From contig JADYYG010000031.1 in the NCBI GenBank assembly GCA_020853755.1, positions 1 through 64,000 of the forward strand: a DNA stretch of 64,000 nucleotides, read 5' to 3'. Below, piece after piece: positions 27,962 through 36,721 of this stretch. Within the stretch, counting starts at the first letter, position 1; each line of letters starts with the position of its first letter. This DNA is from Dehalococcoidia bacterium. Lineage in GTDB: Bacteria; Chloroflexota; Dehalococcoidia; Tepidiformales; Tepidiformaceae. The notes beneath the pieces were generated by a model. The model was not told the DNA's origin and did not search any database. It worked only from the letters and a program-made list of their open reading frames with translations. A program made the translations under genes and the position numbers.

Positions 27962-28576
27962 ATGACCGGGATGGCGCGATTCATTCCGTGGTTCCTCCTC
28001 GTTGCCGGCGCTGGCGTCGCGCTTCTGGCTGCGGCCTGTGGCGGCGGGAACTCGACCGAAAAACCCGGCGAACGCATCACGGACCCGGCCCGCGTCCCAA
28101 GTTCGACCCCAATCCAAAATCCGATGCTCTACAAGATCCAGGGCAACGAAGTGATCATCTCCGGCGGCGCTACCAGCCAGATCACCCCGGTTGGCACGCC
28201 GGTCTCATCGTCTACGGAATACGTCATCAAGGCAGGCGACTTCTGCTCGTCGATCGCCACGAACTTCAAGATCTCTGTCGAAGAGTTGCAGAAGGCGAAT
28301 CGCCAGATCGACTGCAACAACCTGCGCATCGGCGACAAGCTGAAGATCCCGTCGGCCGCCGCGCCGACGCCAACACGCGGCTCGCTGACCGGCAACGCCA
28401 CCGTGAAACCCGGCACGGGCGGCGGCGGGAAGACCTACACGGTCCAGCCAGGCGACACGTGCGGGGGCATCGCTTCGGCAAACGGGATTACGGTCGATGC
28501 GTTCCTCGCTGCGAACAAGAACATCGATGCTGCCTGCTCAAACCTGTCCGCCGGGGCAACCGTCACCATCCCCTGA
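27962..28576 (+). CDS. LysM-domain lipoprotein
   Basis: 204 aa. It has an N-terminal signal sequence (FIPWFLLVAGAGVALLAAACGGG) with a likely lipobox ending in Cys, then a linker and two LysM domains (YVIKAGDFCSSIATNFKIS ... and YTVQPGDTCGGIASANGIT ...), each with a Cys pair, that should bind peptidoglycan or related glycans. There is no catalytic domain. It starts 1 nt after the M28 peptidase stop, so the two are likely co-transcribed. The 110-nt upstream extension in the ORF track is out-of-gene. Confidence 0.88.
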   Translation: MTGMARFIPWFLLVAGAGVALLAAACGGGNSTEKPGERITDPARVPSSTPIQNPMLYKIQGNEVIISGGATSQITPVGTPVSSSTEYVIKAGDFCSSIATNFKISVEELQKANRQIDCNNLRIGDKLKIPSAAAPTPTRGSLTGNATVKPGTGGGGKTYTVQPGDTCGGIASANGITVDAFLAANKNIDAACSNLSAGATVTIP

Positions 28577-28595
28577 GCGAATCAGCGCGCGAACC

Positions 28596-28790
28596 TCAGA
28601 CGGGCGGCGCTTCGAGCCTGCGGGTGAGGAGTTCTTCGGCGAGGCCGGCGCGGCGTGCAGCTTCGCTGACCTGGAGTCCGAGGTCGTCCCGTGTGAGCCC
28701 AACTCGTGCGAGCCGTTCGATGGAGCCGTGACCGGTGCGCACCAACTCATACATCGACGCGCCCTGCGGAACCCGCGTTTGCCGTTTCAT
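28596..28790 (-). CDS. Small hypothetical protein
   Basis: 64 aa candidate, MKRQTRVPQGASMYELV..., rich in Leu/Arg and predicted helical, with AAAGGGG upstream of its ATG. The track shows it as the tail of a longer ORF that is antisense to nothing coding but runs out of the neighbouring CoA-transferase gene. It fills an otherwise empty 370-nt gap. I recognise no family. It may be a real small protein or chance coding. Confidence 0.35.
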   Translation of the reverse strand: MKRQTRVPQGASMYELVRTGHGSIERLARVGLTRDDLGLQVSEAARRAGLAEELLTRRLEAPPV

Positions 28791-28944
28791 CAAGCACCCC
28801 TTTCGCCGCCGGAGCAGCGGCGCCCGGCCGGTCTCGCCACCGGCCCACCTTCGAACGAGGGTACGAGCGCCCGCGGCTGCAGTCAGCCTTCGTTCCCGAA
28901 GATTCACGTTAGAGCGCGCCAGGTTCAGTGAACGGGAAGCGGCG

Positions 28945-30159
28945 CTACTGCTGGCCGAGCCACTCGGCCAGGACCTCGGCCGTGTGTTCGCCGAGCTTCG
29001 GAGCGGGCCGGCGCAATTCCCACGGCGTGGCGCTGAACTGGTAGGGCGCACCGGGCATCCGCACCGGTTCGGCGCGGCCTTCTCCCGTGACTTCGGCCCA
29101 GAATCCCCGGTCAGACCAGTGCGGATCATCGAGGGCCTCGCTCGGCGCGCGAACCACGCCCCATGCCTGCCGCCGTTCCTGGCCGCCACGGTAGACCTCT
29201 TCGGCGGTATGCCCGGCGATGAACGCGCCGAGTTCCGCCATGATCTCGGCGGCTTCCGGCGAACCCTTGCCCGGCTGCCGCACCGCAGGGTCATCGAACC
29301 GCGGCTCGCCGAACTGCTTCCCGAAGCCAGACTCCTGGAACCATGCCTTGATCTTCGCCCAGGTCGCATTGTCGCGGCCAACCCCAAAGATCAGGTTGTA
29401 CTTGCCGTCGGCAGCCATGTAGAGCCACGGTTCGGTGGGTTGCGCAGCCGCGTGCCGCCCAGTCTGGCGGAAGACGTCCGTGCGGAGGGTGAACCAGTAG
29501 GGGAGCGCCACCTCGGTTGTGCTGCTGCAGGCTTCGTGCATCGAAGCGTCGATGAACTGGCCCTTGCCGGTCCGGTCGCGGTAGAGGAGGGCGGCGAGGA
29601 TGCCCTGGGCCGCATAGTGGCAGGCCGTGTTGTACCCCTGGTCGCCGAGGCCCCGAATCGGCGGCGCCCCGGGTGCGTCCTCCGGGTCGTATCCATTCAT
29701 CTTCATCGGACCGCCAAGCGCGAGGCCGATCATGTCGGTCGCCTGGTAGTGCGCCCACGGACCATCCTGTCCGAATGGCGTGACCGCGCACCAGATGAGG
29801 CCCGAGCGTGGTTCGCCCAGGGCCGAATAGCCGAGGCTCAGTCCATCCAGTTCTCCCGGCGCACAGTCCTCAATGACGATGTCCGCGCAACCAACGAGCG
29901 ACCGCCAGGTGGAAGCGCCTTCGCTGGTTTCGAGGTCGGCAATGACCGAGCGCTTGTTGGTGTTGTGGTACCAGAAGTTGAGCGAGCGGTTTGGGCCCGG
30001 CACGTCATCGACGAACGGCCCCACCGCGCGCGCCGCCGACCCGGCCGGAGGTTCGACCAACACCACGTCGGCGCCCATGTCGGCCAGGAGCTTCCCGGCG
30101 AGTTGCCCCAGCGGGCCGCTGTGCTCCACCACGCGAAGGCCTGCGAGAGGGCCGCTCAC
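28945..30159 (-). CDS. CaiB/BaiF family CoA-transferase (family III), copy 1
   Basis: 404 aa. It transfers CoA between carboxylic acids. The family N terminus (LAGLRVVEHSGPLGQLAGKLLADMGADVVLVEPP), the catalytic Asp in LGDQGYNTACHY and the GKGQFIDASMHEA block are visible. The start is a GTG whose GTGA overlaps the stop of the adjacent CoA-transferase gene, so the two are coupled; the 65-codon extension in the track is antisense to that gene. The pair may form a heteromeric enzyme or handle two acids of one pathway. Confidence 0.92.
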   Translation of the reverse strand: MSGPLAGLRVVEHSGPLGQLAGKLLADMGADVVLVEPPAGSAARAVGPFVDDVPGPNRSLNFWYHNTNKRSVIADLETSEGASTWRSLVGCADIVIEDCAPGELDGLSLGYSALGEPRSGLIWCAVTPFGQDGPWAHYQATDMIGLALGGPMKMNGYDPEDAPGAPPIRGLGDQGYNTACHYAAQGILAALLYRDRTGKGQFIDASMHEACSSTTEVALPYWFTLRTDVFRQTGRHAAAQPTEPWLYMAADGKYNLIFGVGRDNATWAKIKAWFQESGFGKQFGEPRFDDPAVRQPGKGSPEAAEIMAELGAFIAGHTAEEVYRGGQERRQAWGVVRAPSEALDDPHWSDRGFWAEVTGEGRAEPVRMPGAPYQFSATPWELRRPAPKLGEHTAEVLAEWLGQQ

Positions 30160-31391
30160 ATGAACACCCCCATTTCGGTGTACTCGGCGAACTCGTCTCC
30201 GGTCATGCCGAGGAGGCCGGTCATCACATCGAGCGTGTGTTCGCCGAGGAGCGGGCTGGCGGTGCGGTTCGTCCCCGGCGTGCGGGCGAGCCTCGGCGTC
30301 ACGCCATCGATACCCGCTTCCGGACCAAGTTCGGCGTGTGGCATCGAGGTCCACCAGCCCCGCGCACGGAATTGCTCGTCGCGCTCCACGCGGTCACTCG
30401 GACCCTGGCAGACCCCTGCGGGCACGCCTGCCGCCTGGAGCGCGGCCATCACGGCATAGTCGTCGCGGGTGGCGGTCCATTCGCCGATGCGTGTGTCCAG
30501 TTCGTCCTGGTATTCGAGCCGCCCTACGAGCGTTTCGAACCGAGCGCCGGCCCATGCAGGTTCGCCCATGGCGCGAACCATCGCGCCCCATTCGGCGTCG
30601 TTGCGGCAGGCGACGGCAATCCATCGGTCGTCACCTGCGCAGCGGTACGTGTTGTGCGGGGCTATCGCCGGCTCCCAGGCACGGTTGCCGGTGGGCATCC
30701 CCTCCCGCCGGAAGCTGCGGCCGTTGACCGTGTAGTCGAGGACGGCGGGGCCGGTGAGCGCCATGCCCGCTTCGACCTGGGAGATGTCGATGTGCTGGCC
30801 TTCGCCGGTCTTATTCCGGTGGTGAAGCGCCATCATCACGGCGATGGCGCTGTAGTAGCCGGCCGTGTGGTCCATGTAACTGTAGCCCCAGCCGGCCGGT
30901 GGCTTGCCGGGAAGGCCCGACATCATGGTCAGGCCCGAGAGTGCCTGGGCCGTCGGCCCCCAGGTGGTGAAATGCTTGTCCCGGCCGGTATGTCCGAACC
31001 CGGAGACCGAACAGTAGATGATCGCCGGGTTGATCGCCTTCTGGGCTTCGTACGAAAGCTCCCACGAATCCAGGACGCCGCTCGAGAAGTTCTCAATGAC
31101 CACGTCTGAGACAGCGATGAGGCGGTGCAACAACTCCATCCCGAGGGGGTGGCGGACGTTCAGCAGGATGCTCTTCTTGTTCCGGTTGAAGTAGTTGAAG
31201 AACCCCGAGTTGTTGAGCGTCGGCTTGCCGCTCAGGATTGGGCGGCCGAAGCGGATTGGGTCCGCCGCCTGGCCGTGCTCGACGCGGATGACCTCGGCGC
31301 CGAAGTCGGCGAGGACGCGAGTGGCAGTCGGGCCGGCGATGACCCAGGTGAGGTCGCAGATGCGGATCCCCGCAAGCGGCAGGTCGGCCAT
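30156..31391 (-). CDS. CaiB/BaiF family CoA-transferase (family III), copy 2
   Basis: 411 aa, about the normal length. N terminus IRICDLTWVIAGPTATRVLADFGAEVIRVEH; catalytic Asp in YMDHTAGYYSA; GEGQHIDISQVEA follows. It is the first gene of a two-gene unit with copy 1 downstream. The ATG lies 8 nt after a perfect TATAAT. The substrate acid cannot be told from sequence; in related organisms such enzymes act on dicarboxylates, carnitine-like or aromatic acids. Confidence 0.93.
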   Translation of the reverse strand: MADLPLAGIRICDLTWVIAGPTATRVLADFGAEVIRVEHGQAADPIRFGRPILSGKPTLNNSGFFNYFNRNKKSILLNVRHPLGMELLHRLIAVSDVVIENFSSGVLDSWELSYEAQKAINPAIIYCSVSGFGHTGRDKHFTTWGPTAQALSGLTMMSGLPGKPPAGWGYSYMDHTAGYYSAIAVMMALHHRNKTGEGQHIDISQVEAGMALTGPAVLDYTVNGRSFRREGMPTGNRAWEPAIAPHNTYRCAGDDRWIAVACRNDAEWGAMVRAMGEPAWAGARFETLVGRLEYQDELDTRIGEWTATRDDYAVMAALQAAGVPAGVCQGPSDRVERDEQFRARGWWTSMPHAELGPEAGIDGVTPRLARTPGTNRTASPLLGEHTLDVMTGLLGMTGDEFAEYTEMGVFM

Positions 31392-31399
31392 GGGGCGGG

Positions 31400-31405
31400 A
31401 TTATA
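31400..31405 (-). promoter_or_regulatory. Perfect -10 TATAAT 8 nt before CoA-transferase copy 2
   Basis: TATAAT on the minus strand, 8 nt before the ATG: the strongest member of the leaderless-type promoter set. Confidence 0.7.
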
Positions 31406-31445
31406 CGGAGTGCGCCGGGGCCGTCATCGCCAGAGCCCTTTCGCG

Positions 31446-31451
31446 TAGGAT
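31446..31451 (+). promoter_or_regulatory. -10-like TAGGAT before nitroreductase gene
   Basis: TAGGAT about 29 nt before the GTG start, leaving a short leader with a GGGAG ribosome site. Confidence 0.35.
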
Positions 31452-31480
31452 GCTTCTCACCATGCCATCGGGAGCACCCT

Positions 31481-32122
31481 GTGTCTGAACCCACCGTCAT
31501 CGAACCCGGCTTCTTCGAGGTCATCGGCACCCAGCGCGCCATGCGGCGGCTCAAGACCGACCCTGTGCCGGAGAGCTACATCAAGAAGATCCTCTGGGCT
31601 GCGACCCGGGCCCCCAGCGGCGGCAACCGCCAGGGCTGGCGCTGGCTGGTGGTAACCGACCCTGCCGCGAAGAAGCAGATCCAGGGCTGGTACAACGAAC
31701 TCTGGTCGAAGGCCATCGCTTCCGGATACGGCGCCGGGGCGGGATTGCCTGAAGAAGAACGGCTGAGCAACGAACGCGTGATGAAGAGCGCGACCTACCT
31801 CGCGGAGCATATGCACGAAGCCCCGGTCCTCATCTTCGCCTGCACGCTGACCGGGAACGGCGACATCACCGCCGGGTCGAGCATCTATCCGGCCGTCCAG
31901 AACTTGATGCTGGCCGCCCGCGCCCTCGGGCTGGGCACGGCCCTGACCACCGTGCACCGCGGCCACCAGGACGATATCCGCAAGCTGCTCGGTATCCCGG
32001 AGTCAGTCGAGACCGCCGCCCTTATCCCCGTCGGCTGGCCGAAGGGGAAGTTTGGCACGGGCTTCCGCAAGCCCGTGCAGGACGTCACCTACTGGGAACA
32101 CTGGGGCGAAAAGCGGCCCTGA
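31481..32122 (+). CDS. Nitroreductase-family flavoprotein
   Basis: 213 aa FMN-dependent NAD(P)H oxidoreductase fold. The N-terminal GTQRAMRRLKTDPVP and the FMN-binding ATRAPSGGNRQGWRWLVV block are typical; the C-terminal IPVGWPKGKFGTGFRKPV is the usual dimer/FMN tail. It starts with GTG after GGGAGC. The substrate is unknown. It is divergent from the CoA-transferase pair and 102 nt before the ferredoxin gene, which could be an electron partner but need not be. Confidence 0.9.
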   Translation: MSEPTVIEPGFFEVIGTQRAMRRLKTDPVPESYIKKILWAATRAPSGGNRQGWRWLVVTDPAAKKQIQGWYNELWSKAIASGYGAGAGLPEEERLSNERVMKSATYLAEHMHEAPVLIFACTLTGNGDITAGSSIYPAVQNLMLAARALGLGTALTTVHRGHQDDIRKLLGIPESVETAALIPVGWPKGKFGTGFRKPVQDVTYWEHWGEKRP

Positions 32123-32224
32123 GAGCGCTCGCATGCGGTCCGGTTGGCATCGCCCGGCCGGGCCAGTGGTACTGACTCCGGAAACTGACTAGACTGGACC
32201 TACTACCCTTGTGAGGGTTTTCAC

Positions 32225-32743
32225 TTGCCCTACTCCATCGTCGAAACCTGCATCGGCTGCACAGCCTGCACGAAGCGCTGCCCAACCAACGCCATCACCG
32301 GCGAGCGGAACCAGCTCCATGTCATCGACCCGACGCTTTGCATCGACTGCGGCGCCTGCGGCATCGTCTGCCCGCCGGAAGCCATCCTCGATAAGTTCGG
32401 CAACGTGTGCGCGGCCATCAAGAAGCCCGACTGGCCGAAGGCCGTCGTCATCGAAGAGAAGTGCATCGGCTCCGGCTGCGAACTGTGCATCAACATCTGC
32501 CCGTTCGACGCCCTCTCGCTCGAACATTCGGATCGCATCGACGACTTCTTCGGCAAGAGCACAGTGGACGAGAAGAAGTGCACCGGCTGCCGCCTCTGCG
32601 AGGACGTGTGCGGCTGGGACGCGATCCATATCTTCCCGCGCCAGGACGAGGTCCTGAAGGACTACGAAGCCCTGACTGCGGAGGAGAAGGTCATCGTCAC
32701 GCAGGCCCGCAAGCTCAAGGAAGAGAGCCACTTCTCGGTTTGA
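32225..32743 (+). CDS. Polyferredoxin-like protein with four [4Fe-4S] motifs
   Basis: 172 aa cytoplasmic electron carrier. Cys motifs: C9/12/15/19 and C39/42/45/49 (two standard CX2CX2CX3C clusters), C80/85/88/92 (a CX4CX2CX3C variant) and C119/122/125/129 (standard). Cross-pairing of distal Cys plus Pro as in 2x[4Fe-4S] ferredoxins is likely. An extra Cys is at 62. It starts with TTG after GAGG. The C-terminal 40 residues are helical and lack Cys. It resembles electron-transfer subunits of ferredoxin-linked oxidoreductases, but no catalytic subunit is adjacent. Confidence 0.85.
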   Translation: MPYSIVETCIGCTACTKRCPTNAITGERNQLHVIDPTLCIDCGACGIVCPPEAILDKFGNVCAAIKKPDWPKAVVIEEKCIGSGCELCINICPFDALSLEHSDRIDDFFGKSTVDEKKCTGCRLCEDVCGWDAIHIFPRQDEVLKDYEALTAEEKVIVTQARKLKEESHFSV

Positions 32744-32752
32744 CCGCCGCAG

Positions 32753-33040
32753 CTATTCCAGCGCGCTGATCCGAACCGCCAACTGGAAGTCCCGTTCGGT
32801 GACGCCGCCGGCGTCGTGCGTGCTGAGCGCCAGGTTCACCCGGTTGTACGTCCATGCGACCGATGGGTGATGGTCCATGGTCTCGGCGACCGTCGCTACC
32901 CGGACGACGAACCCCAGCGCGGTGATGTGGTCCGCGAACGCGAAGTCGCGTTCGATGCTGGCGTCGCCGTTCGCACGCCAGCCCGACGCGGCAGACAGCC
33001 GTGATGCGATTTCGTCGCTCGTGAGCCTTGTTCGAGCCAT
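32753..33040 (-). CDS. Pterin-4a-carbinolamine dehydratase family protein
   Basis: 95 aa. It has the PCD signature: MDHHPSVAWTYNRVNLALSTHDAGGVTERDFQLA, with the catalytic His pair and the downstream His. It recycles oxidised tetrahydropterin or serves a molybdopterin-related role in organisms without aromatic hydroxylases; none is seen here. The start is at MARTRLTSDE with GGGAGG upstream; the track's longer ORF runs antisense into the binding-protein gene. It is convergent with the ferredoxin gene. Confidence 0.9.
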   Translation of the reverse strand: MARTRLTSDEIASRLSAASGWRANGDASIERDFAFADHITALGFVVRVATVAETMDHHPSVAWTYNRVNLALSTHDAGGVTERDFQLAVRISALE

Positions 33041-33092
33041 TGGTAAGCCTCCCGGTAAACGGTCCTTCGCGGTGTATAGCGCCGCCCGGCGA

Positions 33093-33098
33093 TAGTAT
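33093..33098 (+). promoter_or_regulatory. -10-like TAGTAT 9 nt before binding-protein gene
   Basis: TAGTAT ends 9 nt before the ATG at 33108; leaderless-type spacing. Confidence 0.5.
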
Positions 33099-33107
33099 GG
33101 GGTCTGG

Positions 33108-34859
33108 ATGACGAGGGAACCGCTCGGGGAGAGGCGCGTTTCCCGCCGCTGGATGCTGGGCGCCATGGGCGCTTCCGCCGGTGCGGCAGGGTTGGCAGCG
33201 CTTCGCTGCAGCAACGGTTCGCCAAAGCCCCCAACCGCAACTCCCGGGTCCGATGACGGTACGAGGGTAACGCCCGGCAGTTCGCCCACCCCACGCCCGC
33301 AGCAGGACGGAAAGCGCGGGGAAACGCTCCGCTATACCGCCTTCATCGTCCGCGACAACAGCTTCGACCCACACAAGACCCAGTCGGCGCCGCTCTACGG
33401 CTTCCAGTCGATGATCTACAGCCGCCTGCTGGCCTACCAGGACCAGGCAAAGGGCGTCATCGTGCCGGACCTGGCGGCACAGATGCCGGAAACGCCCGAC
33501 GCGCAGACGGCCATCTTCCGCCTGAACCCGAACGCTCGCTGGCACGACCTCCCGCCGCTCAACGGGCGGCCCGTCACGGCGCAGGACGTGAAGTACTCGG
33601 TCGAACGGCAACTCGCGGGCGGCGCCGCGTTCGCCCGCTCAGCGCAGTGGGCCGTGATCGACTCCATCGAAGCCGGCGATGAGCGAACCATCACGTTCAA
33701 GCTGAAGGCGCCGATGGCGGGCCTGTTGAACCTGTTCGCGGCCCCCCAGAGCTTCATCGTGGCGCCGGAGACGGCGGGCGATAAGAACGACATTGGCAGC
33801 GCGACACAGGTCGGCAGCGGCCCGTTCCAGTGGGTCGAATGGACCGACGGCCGTCTCGCGAGCGTCCGCCGGAACCCCAACTGGCACGGCGGCGACGGCC
33901 GCCCCAACCTCGACGGGGTCTCGCTGGTCCAGCCCGAGAGCAGCGCGGTTGTGGAAGCGCGATTCCGGACCAAAGAGCTGGATGCGGCGGTGGTCGGCAG
34001 GCAGCTTGCTACCCGCCTGCGTGAACGCATCCCGCAACTCACTGAGACGACGATGGGCCACTCCCAGTTCTTCGGGATGCGATTCTCCCTCGTGAACGAC
34101 CCCTACAACGACCTGCGCTTCCGCACAGCCGTCACCATCGCGCTCGACCGGCGGGCGATGATCGACAAGTTCTACAGCGGGTCCGGCGGCGTGAACCCCT
34201 GGGTCAGTTGGCCGATGGTGGACTGGGCGCTGCCCGAGAGCGAACTGACGACCTACGCCGGGTACCGGCCGGGCGATGGCGGCCGTGCCGAGGACCTGAA
34301 AGAGGCCGCCGCGCTACTCGCAGCGTTCAAGGCGGAGAAGCCCGTGAAGGACGACCTTCCGATGTTCGTGGTCGACGAGACAGAGGCCGCGCTGCAGTTC
34401 GGCCAGACGATCAAAGAGCAGTTGGCGGCGAACCTCGGCCTGGATCAGGTGCGCGTGGTGCCGCTGCCGCTTTCGGAGCTTTCGAACCTGCTCATCTCCG
34501 GCACTGCGCCGTGGGCCGCGGGCCCGGACAACGGCTGGATCGACCTCGACGACTGGGTCTACCCGTACTTCCATGCCGACGGCACGAAGAACAGTTTCCC
34601 GCTCCGCGATGCCGAGGTGACCTCGATGATCGACGCCCAGCGCATCGAACTCGACAAGGCGAAGCGGCGGGAGATTGGCTACAACATCCAGCGGCGGCTA
34701 CTCGCGCTGAACGCCGGTGTAAACCTCTTCAGCGAGCGCGTGGTGGCCCTGACGTGGCCGTACGTGAAGGGCCTGCCGCTCGATACGGCGGACGGTTACC
34801 AGCACCGCTTCGCGGACACCTGGATCGATGCCTCTGACGCGACCTTCCGCGGCCGTTGA
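33108..34859 (+). CDS. ABC transporter substrate-binding protein, family 5 (peptide/nickel type)
   Basis: 583 aa extracytoplasmic solute-binding protein of the oligopeptide/opine class. The N terminus has a twin-arginine-like signal (SRRWMLGAMGASAGAAGLAAL), then a low-complexity Thr/Pro linker. The SBP_bac_5 core is recognised by FDPHKTQSAPLYGFQSMIYSRLL, VTAQDVKYSVERQL, GSGPFQWVEW and RTAVTIALDRRAMIDKFY. No permease or ATPase genes are next to it, so it is an orphan here or serves a transporter elsewhere. There is no clear lipobox. Confidence 0.9.
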   Translation: MTREPLGERRVSRRWMLGAMGASAGAAGLAALRCSNGSPKPPTATPGSDDGTRVTPGSSPTPRPQQDGKRGETLRYTAFIVRDNSFDPHKTQSAPLYGFQSMIYSRLLAYQDQAKGVIVPDLAAQMPETPDAQTAIFRLNPNARWHDLPPLNGRPVTAQDVKYSVERQLAGGAAFARSAQWAVIDSIEAGDERTITFKLKAPMAGLLNLFAAPQSFIVAPETAGDKNDIGSATQVGSGPFQWVEWTDGRLASVRRNPNWHGGDGRPNLDGVSLVQPESSAVVEARFRTKELDAAVVGRQLATRLRERIPQLTETTMGHSQFFGMRFSLVNDPYNDLRFRTAVTIALDRRAMIDKFYSGSGGVNPWVSWPMVDWALPESELTTYAGYRPGDGGRAEDLKEAAALLAAFKAEKPVKDDLPMFVVDETEAALQFGQTIKEQLAANLGLDQVRVVPLPLSELSNLLISGTAPWAAGPDNGWIDLDDWVYPYFHADGTKNSFPLRDAEVTSMIDAQRIELDKAKRREIGYNIQRRLLALNAGVNLFSERVVALTWPYVKGLPLDTADGYQHRFADTWIDASDATFRGR

Positions 34860-35651
34860 TCAGCTCGCGAGCCTCACGTCGAACCGGTATCCAGAACCCC
34901 GCACGGTGCGGACGCTCCGCGCTGCCGCGGTGCGCTCCAGTTTGCGGCGAATGTTCGAGACGTGGCGGCGAAGGATCTGGAGGTAACGCGCGTCGGCGTC
35001 TGCGCCCCAGCCGCGCTCGATGATCTCCGCGGCCGAGACCGTGCGGTTCGGATGCGCCAGAAGGATCGCGAGGATCTCGGCTTCCCGGTCGGTCAGCGAA
35101 ACCTCGTGGTCGACAAGGCGGAGGGTGCCGCGCACCGGGTCAAGCTCGTACGGTCCGGCAACGACCATTTCGGCGCTGGCGATGCCCTCGCGAGCGAGTT
35201 CGGCGATCCGCTTCTGCACGGGTTGCGAATCGAGCGTGCCGCGCATCAGTCCATCGATTTCGGGCCGGAAGGAGCCAGGTATCGCCAGGCCCGCCGTTGC
35301 CGGGTGTGCGAGGTAGAGGACGGGAACAAGCCGCCAGCTTCGATGGGTATGGAACTCCGTGACCAGCGCCTGCTGTTCATCCACCGAGAGGTTGGCCAGC
35401 ACGAGGAGGTCATAGGCGTGCGTTCCAGCGCGGGCGACCGTCGCCGCCGGGTCGTTGACTCGTTCGACGATCAGTTGTTCGCCGAGCGGCGATTGCCCTG
35501 CTAGCGAGCGCGGCGTCGTCGGGTCGATGGCAAGCACCGTTGGCACGGCAAACTCCGGGTGATGCACTTCGGGAGGGAGGCCTGGAACAACCACCGCCCC
35601 AACCACCACTTCCTGATTCAAAGGTAGGGCGGGCCGGGCAGTCCCAGCCAT
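34860..35651 (-). CDS. OmpR-type winged-helix transcriptional regulator
   Basis: 263 aa. The C-terminal 100 residues are a Trans_reg_C winged helix (LTDREAEILAILLAHPNRTVSAAEIIERGWG ... LRRHVSNIRRKLE ... VRTVRGSGYRFDV). The N-terminal part has receiver-like alternation (YDLLVLANLSVDEQQALVTEF, LVPVLYLAHP) but I see no clear phospho-acceptor Asp pocket, so it may be an atypical, phosphorylation-independent regulator. No kinase is adjacent. The start MAGTARPALP is an estimate; the track form has 62 extra Arg/Pro-rich codons. It lies just after flgM. Confidence 0.78.
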   Translation of the reverse strand: MAGTARPALPLNQEVVVGAVVVPGLPPEVHHPEFAVPTVLAIDPTTPRSLAGQSPLGEQLIVERVNDPAATVARAGTHAYDLLVLANLSVDEQQALVTEFHTHRSWRLVPVLYLAHPATAGLAIPGSFRPEIDGLMRGTLDSQPVQKRIAELAREGIASAEMVVAGPYELDPVRGTLRLVDHEVSLTDREAEILAILLAHPNRTVSAAEIIERGWGADADARYLQILRRHVSNIRRKLERTAAARSVRTVRGSGYRFDVRLAS

Positions 35652-35727
35652 CGGGGCATCCCCCAGTTCGGGCCGGGTGGAAGCAGCAAGGGAGTGTCCG
35701 GAGGCTCGGCCAGGGCGTCCCCGCGAA

Positions 35728-36009
35728 TCAGAAGCCGCGTTCGACGAGCTTCTTCGCAATCTCGCGCGGGTCGGGGGCGTAGGTGCCGTTGGCAATCTGC
35801 TCCCGCAGGGCACGAACCTTCTCGGCGCGCACCTCATCCGAGGTCTCCACGGCGTGGAGCGCGCTCGAGAGTTCGCGTGCTTCGGGGGTGATGCCGGCGC
35901 TGTCGGTCCGCACCTGTGGTTCTGCTGCCGTCACGGCGGTGCGCCCGCGGGCAAGGTCATAGACCACGCCGCCGGTGGCGCCTGTGCCGGAGGTCTTCCT
36001 CACTGCCAT
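35728..36009 (-). CDS. flgM: Anti-sigma-28 factor FlgM
   Basis: 93 aa. FlgM holds the flagellar sigma factor FliA inactive until the hook is finished and FlgM is exported. The disordered N-terminal half and the C-terminal sigma-binding helices (VRAEKVRALREQIANGTYAPDPREIAKKLVERG) are typical. Start MAVRKTSG is chosen because GGGAGG lies 9 nt upstream; the track's ATG directly abuts that site. It is at the end of the leftward flagellar block. Confidence 0.92.
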   Translation of the reverse strand: MAVRKTSGTGATGGVVYDLARGRTAVTAAEPQVRTDSAGITPEARELSSALHAVETSDEVRAEKVRALREQIANGTYAPDPREIAKKLVERGF

Positions 36010-36072
36010 ATCATCCATCCTCCCAGTCCAGCTCCTTCATGGTAGGCGCGCGGGGCACGCCATTTCAATTGG

Positions 36073-36684
36073 TCAGCCCTGCAACGTTCCGATAACGACA
36101 AGGCGGTTCTTCAGGTCATGTGTGCAGGTGATGAGGGTCACGGTGCTCGCGCTGTTCGAACGCAGGAGCTTGATTGCTGACGGCGGGACCACCACTACCT
36201 TGCTCACTGCGTAGCGATAGACCTGGTCGCCCGAATACACCTCGACGGAGTCTCCCGGTTCTACCCGGTCAAGCTCTTTGAACACCGCGACGTTTCCACG
36301 GTCGGCGACGGAGACGTGGCCGGTGATGACCATGTTCCCGGGCTGCCCGGGCAACGCCGAATCGATGTGGTGCCCGGCGGCCTTCCAGGCGGTCTCCCAG
36401 CGCGCCTTGCCATCGCTGATGGTGACGCCGACTTCGGCGATTGGCGTATCCACCGAAGCGGACTGGACCACGATCCGTGTGGGCAGGCCCGCTTCGGAGA
36501 GCCGGCGGACGGCCTCCGGCTGTGGGGCGTCGGCCTTCGCGACCGTGACCAGTGCGGCCGGGGGCTCGGGGCCTGCGCCTCCACCTGCGAGGCCGAACCA
36601 TGAGATCGCGGCAGCACCGGCCACGAACGCGATGGCGATTGCGTTCGAACGGCGGGAGCTTTTCCGGGTCGGCGTTTCAGGCAT
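36073..36684 (-). CDS. Sortase family transpeptidase
   Basis: 203 aa membrane-anchored cysteine transpeptidase. It has an N-terminal anchor (AIAIAFVAGAAAISWFGLAG), then the sortase barrel with His in MVITGHVSV, catalytic Cys in VTLITCTHD and the following Arg in KNRLVVIG. Overall it is closest to class E/D style small sortases. The start MPETPTRK has a GGGAAG site 5 nt upstream. It sits inside the flagellar block behind its own sigma-28-like promoter, an unusual location. The protein it attaches is not evident; I saw no LPxTG-type protein in the window. Confidence 0.88.
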   Translation of the reverse strand: MPETPTRKSSRRSNAIAIAFVAGAAAISWFGLAGGGAGPEPPAALVTVAKADAPQPEAVRRLSEAGLPTRIVVQSASVDTPIAEVGVTISDGKARWETAWKAAGHHIDSALPGQPGNMVITGHVSVADRGNVAVFKELDRVEPGDSVEVYSGDQVYRYAVSKVVVVPPSAIKLLRSNSASTVTLITCTHDLKNRLVVIGTLQG

Positions 36685-36721
36685 CGGCTTCCCTGCCCCG
36701 GTCAATCCGGGTTCCCTCTGA

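Noticed and set aside
33108-33260. Lipoprotein signal on the ABC binding protein
   Set aside because: The only Cys near the signal follows Leu-Arg, which does not fit a lipobox; a twin-arginine-type signal is the better reading.
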